From positions 124,001-188,000 of the forward strand of contig LUGG01000018.1 of assembly GCA_001683735.1 (NCBI GenBank): a stretch of 64,000 bases of DNA, in the 5' to 3' direction. Below, piece after piece: positions 1 to 11,550 of this stretch. The stretch comes from Grifola frondosa. Lineage: Eukaryota > Basidiomycota > Agaricomycetes > Polyporales > Grifolaceae. The first letter of the stretch is position 1. Every line of letters begins with the position of its first letter. A program made the translations under genes and the position numbers. The notes under the pieces are model-generated. The model saw nothing but the letters and a program-made list of their open reading frames with translations, did no database searches and was not told the origin of the DNA.

Positions 1-217
1 GTTCACGATTAATCATGTACGTGCCGGGGAGGGTGGGCCGTGGTCTGATATATCTCCTGTGCAAGGCATGGATGGCAGACGAGCAAACGCACCTAAATTT
101 TTGGATATTGCTTCAGCAACAAAATACGGCGAGTGTTTGTGCATTCCGCTATTTTAGTGAAGGCGTGCTGACATCGGATTTCTTCAGCCTCAGTAAATAC
201 ACCCCCGCTCTCTGCAG

Positions 218-1761
218 GTTCCGGCACATCTTCGCTCTCTCCGCACTCTCCTTTTTCGCAGTCGCCGGTACTAAACGGCCTCTCGTCTCCCAATTCACGA
301 ACGCCGTCCAACTTCAACCCCACATCACCCTCTTCTGGTCCCGCGATCGCATCGTCTCCGACCAGCCCAGAGGGCTCGCTCCACCTCAGGGACCGCGTTA
401 TCCCGCCCTCGCACGACCCCCGAAGATCCCGCTCCCGGACCCGCCATCGACTCCCCGGCTACCGTTCTTCGAGAAATTCAAAAATAAGCTGCCAATCGTC
501 GATACGAGCAAGCCCGAGCCTAAGCCCGAAGCCGAGCCCGCCTCCGCGGACCCGTCGCCGCTCTCCCCGCAGAGGAGTCTGAGTATGGCGGACTCGCGTA
601 TGCGGACTCCACCGCCGATGACGAGGACGACGAGGACGACAAGCCCCTCAGGGCGAGCCCGCTTCCGCTATCGGCGCCGGCACATGTCGCGGCCGCCAGG
701 ACTAACGTGGTCCGCTTCCCCTCCGTCTCGGACCACTCCGAGTCCAAGTACACGTCCTCCTCATCCTCCTCCTCGTCGGCGACCGCGCGCCTCCCGATGC
801 GCAGCCTATCCCAGTCGACGGCCGCGTCCGCGTACTCGGCACGCTCCGCTGCGAAGTCGACGGGCGCGCTCGACCGCGCGATGGAGACGCTGTTCGAGGA
901 GGATCCCACATCGCCCACTTCGTCTGCGACGCTGTTCCCACAGGAAAGCCAGCGCGACAGCAAGCCGCCGAAGCTGCCCGTGCGCTCGCACACGAGTCCG
1001 ACGCTCAGCACGGGTCGGCTTGACGCGCGCTCGTCCAAGCGCTCCGTGAAGACGAGGATGTGCGTGCGCTGCGAAAGGGCGATCGACGACGGGCGGTGGA
1101 TCCAGATGGACGGGGGGAGCGTGCTGTGCGACCGGTGCTGGAAGAATATGTATCTGCCGAAAGTGGGTGCTACTTCGTCCCGACGTGTCTGTCGTTGCGC
1201 AGTGGCTGACGTGCTTGCTGCAGTGCCGCCGCTGTAATTTAACCATCGAGAAACAGGCGGTGTCGTCCTCGGACGGCCAACTTAAAGGAAAATATCACAG
1301 AGAATGCTTTAATTGCCATACATGCCACGTACGTCCTGCTCTCCTCTCTGCTCATCCGCATGGCTGAGCGCCTGGACGTGCAGAAACCGTTCCCGGATAA
1401 GAGCTTTTACGTGTTCGACGGCAAGCCGTTCTGTGCGTACCACTACCATGAGGCGAACGACTCGCTGTGCGCGGCGGCGACGTGCGGGCAGCCGATCGAG
1501 GGCCCGTGCGCGGTGTCGCACGCGGGCGACCGGTACCACCCCGAGCACCTGCTGTGCGAGTACCCGCGCTGCGCGGAGCGGCTCGTGGAGTACTATGAGG
1601 TGGACGGGCGCATGCTGTGCGAGCGGCACGCGCAGGTCGTGGACGACGGGCTCGACGTCCCCGAGGAGGAGCTCGGTGCGCGCGGGGAGAGCACGCGCGC
1701 GATGAAGCGCACGACGCGGTTCATCGACATCGCGGGGCTCGGCGGGAGCGCGCTGCGGTAG
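218..1761 (+). CDS. LIM-domain protein (paxillin-like), 5' end unresolved
   Basis: The C-terminal half carries LIM zinc-finger modules: a first one from about 1058 with CVRCERAID and LCDRCW, a second after an intron at 1163-1223 (CRRCNLTIEK, then HRECFNCHTCH), and a third after an intron at 1329-1383 (FCAYHYHE, HLLCEYPRC, LCERHAQ). LIM proteins of this kind act as adaptors at actin or Rho-signalling sites. The N-terminal region is Ser/Pro-rich and includes a short conserved-looking LPFFEKFKNKLP stretch. The upstream coding sequence is only continuous if two frames are crossed: at the C run 417-421 and at the C run 565-568, each needing one extra C. An acceptor before 218 implies an earlier exon that I could not place. 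The stop codon is at 1759-1761. LIM assignment is firm; the exact ortholog is inference. Confidence 0.8.
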
Positions 1762-2142
1762 TGGGTTTCGGATTTATGGAGAGCGCCGTTGGTTTCGTTT
1801 GCGCTTCGCTTCTCTTCTCTTCTCTTCTTTGGACGGGCGTTGTGGACGTTTGGTTGTGATTGTATCTTCGCCATGAACCATAGCCGTACTTATTCCCTTC
1901 TCTCGTGCATACCCATCTCTAGCCCATCTAGCCAAGTCATTTCTGTGGATCTAGGACTTTATCTCAGTGCTTCTTGGACAACCAGAGCCCTTTGGACAGC
2001 TTCCGTTGATCTGTAATACTTACTTTGTCCGATACGTAGGTAATTTCAAGTAATACATTGAAGTACAACAGTTTCCTTGGACGTGGAGTCCGAGCGTACA
2101 TATCTTTCTATGGACGGATGACTGCAGAGTCTGATGTGCTGC
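1762..2142. other. intergenic, convergent 3' ends
   Basis: Short stretch between the LIM gene and the end of the CoA-pathway gene. It should contain both 3' UTRs. I see no open frame with splice support and no RNA gene here. Confidence 0.5.
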
Positions 2143-3335
2143 TCACCGCGCGGCGCCGGTCTGCCGCTGTTTCTCGACGATCCACTCGCGGATGAACGTG
2201 CTGCTCATCTTGGTGCTCTTGAGCAGCTCCGCGTCCTCCGCGTCGACGCTTGCTTCCGTCGCGGAGATGACGTCGATGACGAACGTCCGCAGGGGCGGCA
2301 GCGCCTGCTCGCGCCGCCGCTTGTCGACTGCACACCACGAGCAATTCAGCGCGGACGGCATGCATCAAGGGGAAGCTAACTCACTGGACGACGCGCCGGG
2401 CAGCGTCTCCCTGCTCACGACGAGGGCCTGCACGTTTGGGTCCCAGCCCGTCGGGCCATACACGTCGCTGATGGGCACGAGGTCGTAGAACACGCCCGGG
2501 CGGAAGAGCTCCAGGAACGCGCGCACGCGCGCAGTGCGCACGGGCAGCGGCTCGAGCACCTCTCTATGCGCCTTATTCACGAGCAGCGCGTCGTCTCGGC
2601 GCGGGATTGCGTCAGTCCGCGTGCGCGAGAACAGGAGAGAGGGGAGAGGGGAGGGGGGAGGGGGGCTCACCTGTGATGCCGACGATGAGCTTGTCGCGCG
2701 CGATCCACGCGCCCATGCTGAGCAGGATCTTGTGCCCCGCGTGCAGGTGGTCGAACGTGCCGCCGAGCGCGACGACGGGATACAATGGCGGCACGGACGG
2801 GTCTGCGGGGGCGGCTGGGGGCAGGGGCGTGTGCAACGGGTGGTCGTCCGGCGCGAGCGCGATGATCTCTGTGCGGCGGCGCTCGACGGACGCAGGGAGG
2901 ACCGGGAAGCGCGTGTCGTGCGGGGTCACTGCGCACAATACGATGAGCACGAAGAAGGGGCAGTTAGGGAGGAGACGCACCGGAGAAGATGCGGTCGGCG
3001 GCTTGGGTGAGCTCCTCGGGGAAGTGCTCCGCGGAGCCTTTGAGCAGGACGTCGATGTCGAGCAGGGGGTTGCCCACGTCCTGCGCGACCTTCGTCGCCT
3101 GCACGTACACGAACGTGAGCAGCCGCTGCACCTCGTCCCACAATGCGGTGTGCGAGATGCCGCCGGCGGGGTCGAAGAAGGGCGAGACTATGACGATGCG
3201 GACGCTCTCTGTCGAGTTGCGCGCGGCGGCGGAGACGGCGGAGGCGAGGAAGTTGGGGGTCTCGTGGAGCTCATGGATGGTGGCGAGGAGGACGGAGCGG
3301 CGGACAGGCTCGAGGATGGAGGGGTCGGTGTACAT
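2143..3335 (-). CDS. CAB4: pantetheine-phosphate adenylyltransferase (PPAT)
   Basis: Catalyses the fourth step of coenzyme A synthesis, joining 4'-phosphopantetheine and ATP to give dephospho-CoA. Four exons read cleanly on the minus strand: 3335-2981, 2928-2671, 2594-2385 and 2327-2143, all with GT-AG introns of 52-76 nt. The N-terminal domain (MYTDPSILEP start) is the extra domain seen in eukaryotic PPATs. The nucleotidyltransferase core begins at GGTFDHLHAGHK, which holds the T/HxGH signature for ATP binding. Further conserved pieces are ISDVYGPTGWDP and VVSRET, then the SSTFIREWI tail carrying the second ATP-binding motif region. There is no fused dephospho-CoA kinase domain, as expected for fungi. 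No frameshift is needed. The start is the first Met that precedes conserved sequence. Confidence 0.9.
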
Positions 3336-3506
3336 GGCGCCGACGATCGCGGGCGCTGCTGATCAGCACTAGGATCCGAATGCTCGGCGAGAGGGAAAGT
3401 TGTTGAGAGCTCCTGATCGCTGCTGAGAGCGTTGTGCAAGCCAAATGCGCCCATCCTTGCTGCAGAACTTTGCACAGTCGGATGGCGCAATGGGAGATCC
3501 TCTATG

Positions 3507-5473
3507 TCATGACACGCGCTCACAGCGCAAACACCCGACTTCAATTGCAAGAAAAAATACATGAAAATTTGAGAACGTAAACGCATAACCAGATATCAAT
3601 AAATCAGTGTCGTAAACAGCGCGAAGGCCAAGTCCGGTATCCAAGAACGAGAGCACTCGTTCAAGCTTCTCATGTCCGTGTCCTCGGGAAGTCCCACTCG
3701 CATGCAAGTCCTTTATGTCAAAGAATATGCTAAAGCCAAACGCGAGACACAGCAGGCACGCCGCGGCCGTCGCGATGTTGTACGCGTCGCACCTGCACGC
3801 ACAACATGAGTTTCAGCGATCTCACCAAGGCATCGTGAGGGTACGTACCAGCCATCGAAGCTCCCGCTCGGACACCGCTGTCCAAGCAAGATCAGCACGA
3901 ACTCGGTGCCCCATAATAACATGACGACCATGTCAACCGCCATGCCCCACTTCATCATCTTCCGCGCCCTCTTCCACTGCGCCTCCATCGCGAGCCCTGC
4001 AAATATCCCGCGCCGCCGTGGCGCTCGACGTCTGCGTCCTGCCGACGATGAATGCGAGCTGAATGGCACGTCTGAGCCATCATCTTCATCCTCCTGCTCT
4101 CTGTTGCCACCGCCGAACATTGTGGGGTCCACGATCAGGTTCACTTGCACACCCTCCCCGCCCTCTCCGCCACCTTTCTTCTTCTTTCCACCCTTCCCGT
4201 GCTTATTCCCGCCGGGCAGGCTCTGGACGGGTAGCACCATAATGCCACCGGGGCCCTCGGTAAAAGGAGTCTCCTCGGAATGTCGGCGCGCGCCACAGCA
4301 GCAGGGGTAAATCAGGAAGAGGTAGGTTATGCCTAGGAAGGTAAGAACAGAGAGCACATAGAGCACATAGACTGGTAATTTCTTTGACGGTGGCGGGGAA
4401 CCTGCAGGTTTGATGATCTAGGGTAAGCAATTGTCTGTCAGACTAACGCGCAAAGGGAAAAACTGAAACGCACCAAAGCAGTATATATCGACGAAATCGA
4501 GGCCGTCAGAGAAAGCAGCGCCTCAAGCCATCTGACCGCCAGACGCTTCTTGGGCCCCTCCGTGATCAGCTTGCCCTTCTCATCCACGCCGCCCACCGTC
4601 CTCTCGCCCTCCTCCACATTCAGTCCCTGCTTCCCGCAAAACTCGCGCTCCAGCATTCTGATGCGTTCCTCTTTCGTATCGGGATCTACACGCTGATCGC
4701 CCTCGGGAAGGTCATCGCCCCAGGGAACCATGCCATGGTCGCGCGAGGAAGGGGGTGTGGGCCATATCGGTATGGGTACGAAGGTGGCGGGGAATAGGGG
4801 TATGGTGCGGAGAAGAGGTCGTTGTCGTATGCATGTGTCGGGAATGTAGGGTCAAAAGGCGAAACATGGGGTGTAGCTGCATTCTTGCTATGACCGTGAA
4901 AGGAAGTGGGCGAAGTAGTCGTATTCTGTGGGCTCTCATTCCCGTACCAACCTCGTGTAAAGGCAGGGAAGTGCCCGATGTCGATCTCTTGAGCATCGGG
5001 TCCTTGGACTGCAGGTTTGGAGTTCGAGTGATTAGATACTGACGGATGATTGCTGAACGAGTGGGATGGAAAAGTAGGTGCAGGGAGAGAGAACGGTCGT
5101 CGTATAGGCGCTGGAGATCGAGAGTGGGACGCGGACGCAGACGGGGTCAGGGAATCACGACTCGCGAGAAGACGCAGAGGTCGTGGAGATGGGGGATACG
5201 GGTCATACGCACGGAAAGCCGGCTGCGGGTATGGATCGTTGTTGCGACGATTTAGAGTCTTCGCATAGTCTGCGAGATCGAGGGCTTCTACGGATACATC
5301 GGACGGCTCGCGGCGCCGTTCTGGATACTGTCCAGGTATAGAAAATCATCAGTGTCATGTCCTCCTAGAAAAGCTGAAGAAGGAAGAGGATCGTAAGGGT
5401 CCGGAGACCAGGGGCGCCGGAAACGCGACGCTGGTGGAGGAGTGTCAAGGCGGTGCTCAGGATACATGGTCAT
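3507..5473 (-). CDS. four-helix membrane protein, unknown function
   Basis: At least five exons. The first (5473 to about 5330) and second encode a Pro/Ser/Tyr-rich cytosolic-looking region. A conserved block then begins near VPWGDDLPEGDQ, followed by four hydrophobic segments: WLEALLSLTASISSIYTAL, a long helix ending FLIYPCCCG, MMKWGMAVDMVVMLLWG, and NIATAAACLLCLAFGFSIFF. Between helices 2 and 3 lie a Lys/Gly-rich loop and QVNLIVDPTMFGG. I recognise this as a type of uncharacterised basidiomycete membrane protein but know no function. The second exon joins the VPWGDD frame only if the G run at 4751-4755 (C on the coding strand) has one more base, so a single-base deletion is likely. The 3' end after the last helix is less certain. 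Confidence 0.65.
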
Positions 5474-5973
5474 GAGAAGTCGTGAATGAGTCGTAAATTG
5501 TTAGCGTGTCAGAATACAAGTGGTCAGTGTTTCGGTGGAAGAAGCGGAATTCTGAAGGATGGTGTAGAGTGCTCGCCGCTGTGGTCGTCGGCGTGCAAGA
5601 AGAATGGTGTCCGTCCAGAGAAGGGACTGCGGGGCGGGCGCTTACACGCGCACCTTAATGTCGGAAATTTCTAAATTGCCCTACAAGGGGTTAGCCTCAC
5701 TGGGTGGTGTAAAAATATGATAAAGATAGTTCAAATATTGTTTATAAGATTTAACCACATGATATCAAAAATATATATTGTGAAGATATTGTAAAGCTCT
5801 GATCCTATTAGATGAATATTGAAAACACATTGAAAACATTACAACATGTTTAGTGATGCCAATAAGAGCAGACTGAGATTACAAGTTGTAAAGAAGTGGG
5901 CACCTCAAATATGCTCACTGTACACTTTCACAGTGTAAAGGTAGGTGGGCCTCATAAAAGTACAATGTGAAGC

Positions 5974-6024
5974 CCAGTCGAAAATGAGAATTGGCAGTGC
6001 GAGGTAGTACGAGGGAAATATTGG
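5974..6024 (+). repeat. 51-bp repeat, inverted partner at 15739-15789
   Basis: This segment (begins CCAGTCGAAAATGAGAATTG) matches the reverse complement of 15739-15789 with about 6 mismatches in 51 bases. The two copies face each other across the copia element. They may be remnants of an older transposon that copia entered, or two dispersed copies of one repeat. Confidence 0.7.
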
Positions 6025-6204
6025 CCCTCGAAGCGCCGAGAACTGCCAACATAGATCTGGACTAACCAAGATATGGCAATATGGGATTTTAAGGCATATC
6101 AAGGCATATCGAGGTGAGTATATTGGTAGTAATTGGCCTATTGAGGTAGTGCTAGGTTACAATATTTACCACGATATATCATGATACACCAATATTCGTG
6201 ATCA

Positions 6205-6405
6205 TCCTGCCCCCGCTGCCCCTGCCACCGCACCACTCCTGCTACTGCCCTCGCCCATGCCACCACTCCTGCTACCACCGCTACCACCATGCCCGCTCGT
6301 GCTCCCACCCCCGCTCCTGCTACTGCCACCGCTCCTGCTCTCACTCCCACTATGCATTGTTCCGGCATCACATTGGCCCCCGCTGCTCCCACCATGCATC
6401 CCAAG
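6205..6405. repeat. CCACTCCTGCTACYGCC low-complexity tract
   Basis: About 200 bp of imperfect tandem repeats built from CCACTCCTGCTACTGCC-like units with strong strand asymmetry (C/T-rich on the + strand). Both strands translate to long low-complexity frames, which I take as artefacts of composition. Confidence 0.7.
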
Positions 6406-6964
6406 CTCTTATTGTAGTACTGAATAGAAATGGAATTTAATAACACATAATTTCAATAGACCGCCTGCATCTCAAAGGCATGGAGTGGACTTACCGAAGT
6501 GTGCTGTCAAGCATCAGCATCGACAGCGTCGACCACTCGCTGCTTTCCTTTGCTCGTCTTGTTTGTGGTTTTGAGTAGTCCACTTCAGCTCGCATATACC
6601 TATACTAGATATGACACAAGTAAAATAACTAGTAGGACAGGCAGATACATGACATACCTCGATAGTGTCCGAATCCAACAGCTTGAAGATGTTAGCTGGA
6701 ACATAGACTGTAGATAGCAGACACTAGATAGTCGATACTAGTGGATCGTGGTTAGGAGAATATGACGGACACACCACACAAATGCAGCTGCCGTCTAGGG
6801 AGGATGAGCGGGCATGCACGATATGCCTATGCATCGAGTGAGATTTAGTAGCTAGCGGGACATGGCGTGAGGTGTGCAGCATGCGTGAATCGAGTAAGGA
6901 TGATGCACATACACAGTGACACGGTACACACTGCCTCGGTCAACTACCTGCAGCCAGTCAGCAG

Positions 6965-7371
6965 TGTTGGAGGGCAAACCGAGTGCGGCATTGTGACACC
7001 GTGTAACAGACAGACTTTTGTTATTGTACATTTCTTTTCTTTGTTACCTTATTTAGGCATTGTCGCTACTGAATGCCTGGGTGGCGTAGCTAGCATACCA
7101 TTCCTTTCTATTTCCGTATAACCTGTTCCCAATTGCTTTCGCTCATTACTACCTACGTACTTGTAGCTATATAACCCTCCCTTTATTACACCTGATACCT
7201 CAGTCACTTGCAGAGACACTGACTGAGGTATGTATATCCCTTCGTTTATCATTTACTCTTTACTTATAGACTCTTTCATGTAGCCGCACGTAACCTTCAT
7301 TAGGTAGCTACATACTTTAATCTATCAGTCACTTGCAGAGACACTGACTGAGCTGCACGTAACCTTCGTTA
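6965..7371 (+). repeat. copia 5' LTR with an internal extra segment
   Basis: 407 bp against 282 bp in the 3' LTR. The extra length is one block near the 3' end: a CAGTCACTTGCAGAGACACT-containing unit occurs twice (about 7200 and 7325) separated by roughly 100 bp absent from the 3' LTR. The rest aligns with the 3' LTR with scattered mismatches, so the element is not recent. Confidence 0.85.
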
Positions 7372-7473
7372 TGTTATGAGCCCTGCGTAGACTAGCACAA
7401 CAGTGTCAAAATACCCAGCTTATTTCTTGCTATTACTCCTTGCTTCTCATACCACATGCTCGTTGAATTTATC

Positions 7474-8441
7474 ATGTCATCGACAAAGCTATCTGAAGAC
7501 TTTCTACGTGTCCCCCGACTCGATGTCGCCGGCGCAAATTGGGTCATCTACAAGGATCACCTCCGATGAGCTGACGACGCCCACGGCTACCTTGGCCATG
7601 TCGACGGAACGAAGCACGAACCTGCTGCTCCTGCTCCAGCTACCACCATGACCCCTCTGGCTCCAGCTGCCACTGCTGCTACTGGTACCACTACTCCTCC
7701 CATGCTGCTCCCACTGTCGTCCCCACGGCACAGGGGCCAAGCGTGGCTGATGTCCAGAAGTATGAGGAGGCCATGACAGAGTGGTGGAAGGCCGAGGCCG
7801 TTGTAAAGCAGATGATTGCCGGTATGATCCCCGATTCCCTCTTCATGAAGGTACAAAGCCATCCGACTGCTCGCGACATCTGGCTGGCGCTTGCTGGTAT
7901 CTTCGAGAAGAAATTCCGCATGGTCTCCATGGACCTACGATGACATCTTCAGGAGGAGTGGTGTGGAGAGAAGGAAGATGTTTGAGCTCACTTTATGAAG
8001 CTTCACATAATGTGCGAGGATCTTGCCGCGATGGGACACCCACCTTCCGATGACGACTTCTACACCATCATTCTCGGCTTAATGCCGGTGTCGTATGATC
8101 CCTATATCTCTGCCATGAATGCTACATCTAGCGTTCTTGGTATGACACTTACTGCGGACGATCTCATGCTCACGCTAACTGACAAGTACGAGCGCTGCAC
8201 ACTGAAGTCGAAGGGCGCCAAGGAGTCTTCTGACACTACGTTCTCGGCTGGTGACAAGTCATCAAAGGGGAAGTCAAAGCGGAATGTTGAATGCTTCAAT
8301 TGTAAGAAGAAAGGACATTACAAGTCTGATTGCTGGGTGCCTGGAGGGGGCAAGGAGGGGCAGGGTCCCAAGGGAAAGGCGAAGGCAAAGGAGGCAGCTG
8401 CGACAGCGAAGACTGACGAGAAGTCAGAGGATGCCGCATGA
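7474..8441 (+). pseudogene. copia gag (capsid and zinc knuckle), decayed
   Basis: The frame starting at 7474 (MSSTKLSEDFLRVPRL, then GANWVIYKDHLR) is the usual copia gag opening, but a TGA follows the last Arg where the family normally has Trp. Later pieces in other frames are KYEEAMTEWWKAEA, HPTARDIWLALAGIFEKKF and SYDPYISAMN. A CCHC zinc knuckle, CFNCKKKGHYKSDC, lies near 8295-8336 and is intact, followed by a Lys/Gly/Ala-rich tail. Several frameshifts and stops separate these pieces. Confidence 0.85.
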
Positions 8442-8445
8442 CTTG

Positions 8446-10310
8446 CTATGGCAGAAGAGAATGTCCGCTGCTGTCTTGACGAGATGTTCGAGGAGCCTCC
8501 TCTAACCCCGTTGTCGATGACGATGATGACATCCCTGACCTCGTGTCTGTGTCTAATGCTTCAGATGATGAGGACAGTCCCTGGAGCGAGTCAGATGAAT
8601 TGGAGAACATTTCTGATGAAGAACATACCACATTTGAAGGTGCGTTGATTGCACAGGAGAATGCCCCAAAGGATGGAGCCGAAGTCAAGTTGTATGACTC
8701 CGGAGCTTCTCGCCATATGTTGCCATACTGTCACCACTTTATCAACTTCGAACCTATACCTCCGAGACCCATCAGTGCCACTGACAATCATTCATTCAAA
8801 GCTGTCGGGAAAGGTGACATGTACATCACTGTCCCGAATGGTGATAGCTTGAGTCAGATCTTGCTACGTGACGTGCTGTATGCACCCGCTATGGTGTTAT
8901 GCTAGTGTCGGTCAGCCGCATTGCTGCAGCGGGCTGTTCGGTGACTTTCCGTGATCAGATCTGTCGCATCACGGACCCTTTGTGTAAGCTGCTCGGAGAG
9001 ATCAAAGTGTCAGGAGGACTTTACCATGTGTATCACCCTCCTACTGGCGAGTTCGCAGGACGGGTCAAGGAAACCATCATGATCGATGAGTTACATCGAC
9101 AGCTTGGCCATATTGCTCACAACACAGCCCGAACCATGGTTGCTAAGGGCCTAGTCACTGGTATTGAACTTGACGAGTCAAGTGTACCCACGACGTGCAA
9201 GTCTTCGAGCATGCCAAGATGATGCGGAAGCCTATTCAGAAGGTCCGCGAGGAGAAGCAACCTGCTGCAGTTGGCGATGAGGTCCACTCTGAAGTTTGGG
9301 GCCCTGCACCCATGGAGACACTAGGCGGGTGCTGCTATTACTCCAGCTTCATGGACGGGCACAGCCGCTATTCACGCCTGTACCTTCAGTGCACCAAGGA
9401 CGAGACTTTCGACTCCTACAAGAAGTTTGAAGCTTGGATGGCGATGCAGCGTGGCATCAAGATCAAGTGCTTACACTCTGATCGAGGCAGCGAGTACCTG
9501 AGCACTGAATTTAGTGAATACCTCGCGAAACAAGGCACAGAGAGGCGACTTATGATGCACGACATGCTACAGTACAATGGCATAGCAGAGTGCCTGAACG
9601 GGATGACGCTTGCACATATTTGGGCCATGCTGCATGACAGCAGTCTGCCGAAGTTCCTATGGGAGAAGCGGCTCAGCACACAATCTACCTCAAGAACTGT
9701 ATGCTCACTCGTGTTCTCATTGACAAGACACCATACAAAGTTATGCACGGCGCAAAACCTAATGTTTTGAACTTGCATCCATGGGGCTGTGAAGTTCGTG
9801 TCCATGCACCGAATGGTTCAAAGCTGGATGCAAGATCGTCAGTTGCATGCTGGGTGGGTTTTGACGAAGCTAGTCATGCTCACCAAATTTATTGGCCTGA
9901 GCACCGAACCATCACGGTCGAGTGCAATGTTCATTTCAATGTTGATGGTGCCATCGAAGTGTCACTCCAGGGGAGTGGACTGGTGCTGCAGATGTTGAGC
10001 GTGTGCCTTTGCTGAGTGTGCAACCTGCTGCCTCACATAAGACAACTGTCAAGGAGGTTCCTAATGAGGAAACTCACCCGAAAGGCCCAGACTTCTTGGG
10101 GAAGGAGTTTGAGGTCATTCCGGAGGGCAGGAGCCAGCACATTCGTAAGGAATCTGACTATGTGTGGAGACTTCGAACCGGTGAGGGATCCACGAGTGCA
10201 CCTCTGAGTGACCCGAAGTTGCCGAGAGGTCTTCAGGCAGGTGCGCCGAAACCAGTTTTTGAGCAAGTTGCCAAGGATAGAGAGGAGATGGGAGGCATGG
10301 CAGAGGACCT
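8446..10310 (+). pseudogene. copia pol: protease, GAG-pre-integrase, integrase
   Basis: An acidic linker leads to the aspartic protease motif LYDSGASRHM near 8690. The GAG-pre-integrase piece LHRQLGHIAHNTA lies near 9090. The integrase core keeps its three acidic residues in context: FMDGHSRYSR, HSDRGSEYLS and YNGIAECLNG. It continues to LHPWGCEVRVHAP and the linker EGRSQHIRKESDYV that precedes reverse transcriptase in fungal copia elements. Homology stops near 10310 (REEMGGMAEDL). Frame changes near 8905, 9205 and 9720 break the polyprotein. Confidence 0.85.
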
Positions 10311-10804
10311 TGTCGTGTATTTCCAGCGATCGGTATTAAACAACCACTACTTTTACCAAACAATCAAAAGACTATCTGACGAGAGTAATATTTGTTTTAT
10401 AGCGAGGGGTTATTTCCTAGAAATGACGGGTGCACCAAGCTTGACGGGGTTTCCTACTTTTCCGGACAGAGGCTCAGTCGAGTTCGGTTGTGAAAGCGTA
10501 CTTTCTACTTTTCACAAGGATCACAATGCTCTGTGGTTTCGTTCTACGGTGTTCGATTACTCGAAAATACCTATGGGGACTAGAAACAATAGCAAGGCTT
10601 GACTTAAATAGCTTGCTCTGTCAGTACACTACAAACTTCCTACAAAGTCACTGCCTTGGTGCAGTACTTTGCTACTACGACGAATTCCGCCTGGTGAATG
10701 GGGAAATGCTCCTGGACTTCTTTCCAGAGACTTATACTCCTCAATCCACTCACAGGACAACTATCCAAACAATAACAAACTCTTTCTTAACACTGCTCAC
10801 CTGG

Positions 10805-11100
10805 TGCCTTTGTGACAGGGCTTCTGTCCTAACAAAGGTCTGACAACTAATCTACCTAAACTTGCGCTCCCAAAGTCTCTTGCTTTGGCAAGCTAACAAT
10901 CTAGGTCAGTAACTTCTGATCTTCTTTTCCTAACCTTGTGCTTCCAGAATCTCTTGTCTGGACAGTTGACAATTTAGGTAACTTCCTTTGTGACAGAACT
11001 CTGTCCTAACAAAGGTCTTGACAATCTTCAACCTTTTGCCTGAACTTGCACTTCCAAAGTCTCTTGCTTTGGCAAGTTAACAATCCAGGTCAATACTTAG
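10805..11100 (+). repeat. diverged tandem pair, period about 180 bp
   Basis: CTTTGTGACAG...CTGTCCTAACAAAGGTC occurs at about 10807 and 10985, and CTTGC...CCAAAGTCTCTTGCTTTGG at about 10861 and 11046. Both motifs are themselves hairpin-forming (CCTTTG/CAAAGG and CCAAAG/CTTTGG). Function unknown. Confidence 0.7.
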
Positions 11101-11262
11101 TAAGCAGATGGGCCTAGGCAATACTTCTGATGTGCTCAAGTTAAGAGAAAGAATATAAATTGTGAGGGAGTGCTACTGAGGGAGGAATCTGGGGGGGAAG
11201 AATATATTCGAATGATTTGGGCGATTTTTCGCTCGCCCTTATATACCCTCCTGAATCCTTCC

Positions 11263-11289
11263 ATTCTATTCTATTCTATTCTATTCTAT
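11263..11289 (+). repeat. ATTCT microsatellite
   Basis: Five perfect ATTCT units followed by a partial unit. A simple sequence repeat just upstream of the 10-bp periodic array. Confidence 0.95.
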
Positions 11290-11400
11290 GGCTGACTAAT
11301 CCCCTTCTTGCTTACCAATCCACTCCCAATGCTTACCAATCCACCAATTTTCCTGCTGACGAATGGCTTTTGGAAGTTGCTGGAAGTATCTTTAACCTAC

Positions 11401-11550
11401 TAGTACTTTCTGCACAGTTCTGTCTCCTTCTGGACAATTCTCCCAGGTTCTATAAGTTCCTAGGATGTTCTCCATGATCCTATGTTATTCTGGAATCTGT
11501 CAGAATATTCTGGAAATTTCCTTGAGCTTCTGGATTATTCCAGGATATTC
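11401..11550 (+). repeat. 10-bp periodic TTC array resembling heat-shock elements
   Basis: Across 15 consecutive decamers, 12 end exactly in TTC; one more is off by one base and two are substituted. Several decamers read TTCTGGAA, so GAA and TTC alternate with 2-bp gaps, best seen from 11503 to 11520. That is the nGAAnnTTCn layout of heat-shock factor sites. A second short array in another phase follows at 11597-11647. What is seen is the periodicity; binding by HSF is inference. Confidence 0.7.

Larger units (their letters stand above)
5474..6964. other. AT-rich flank of the repeat island, no gene
   Basis: No credible coding exon. The stretch marks the switch from GC-rich genes to AT-rich repeat DNA. 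It holds half of an inverted repeat pair (5974-6024) and a pyrimidine-rich low-complexity tract (about 6205-6405), both listed separately. Confidence 0.5.

Noticed and set aside
15..1049. Single 344-codon frame at the left edge as one protein
   Set aside because: It fuses the LPFFEKF segment of the LIM gene to Arg-rich out-of-frame sequence; the conserved protein changes frame twice here.
6138..6446. Gly/Ala/Ser-rich minus-strand frames
   Set aside because: They are translations of a simple pyrimidine/purine-asymmetric repeat.
11263..11289. ATTCT microsatellite as a CRISPR-like or satellite array
   Set aside because: Only five units of five bases; an ordinary simple repeat.
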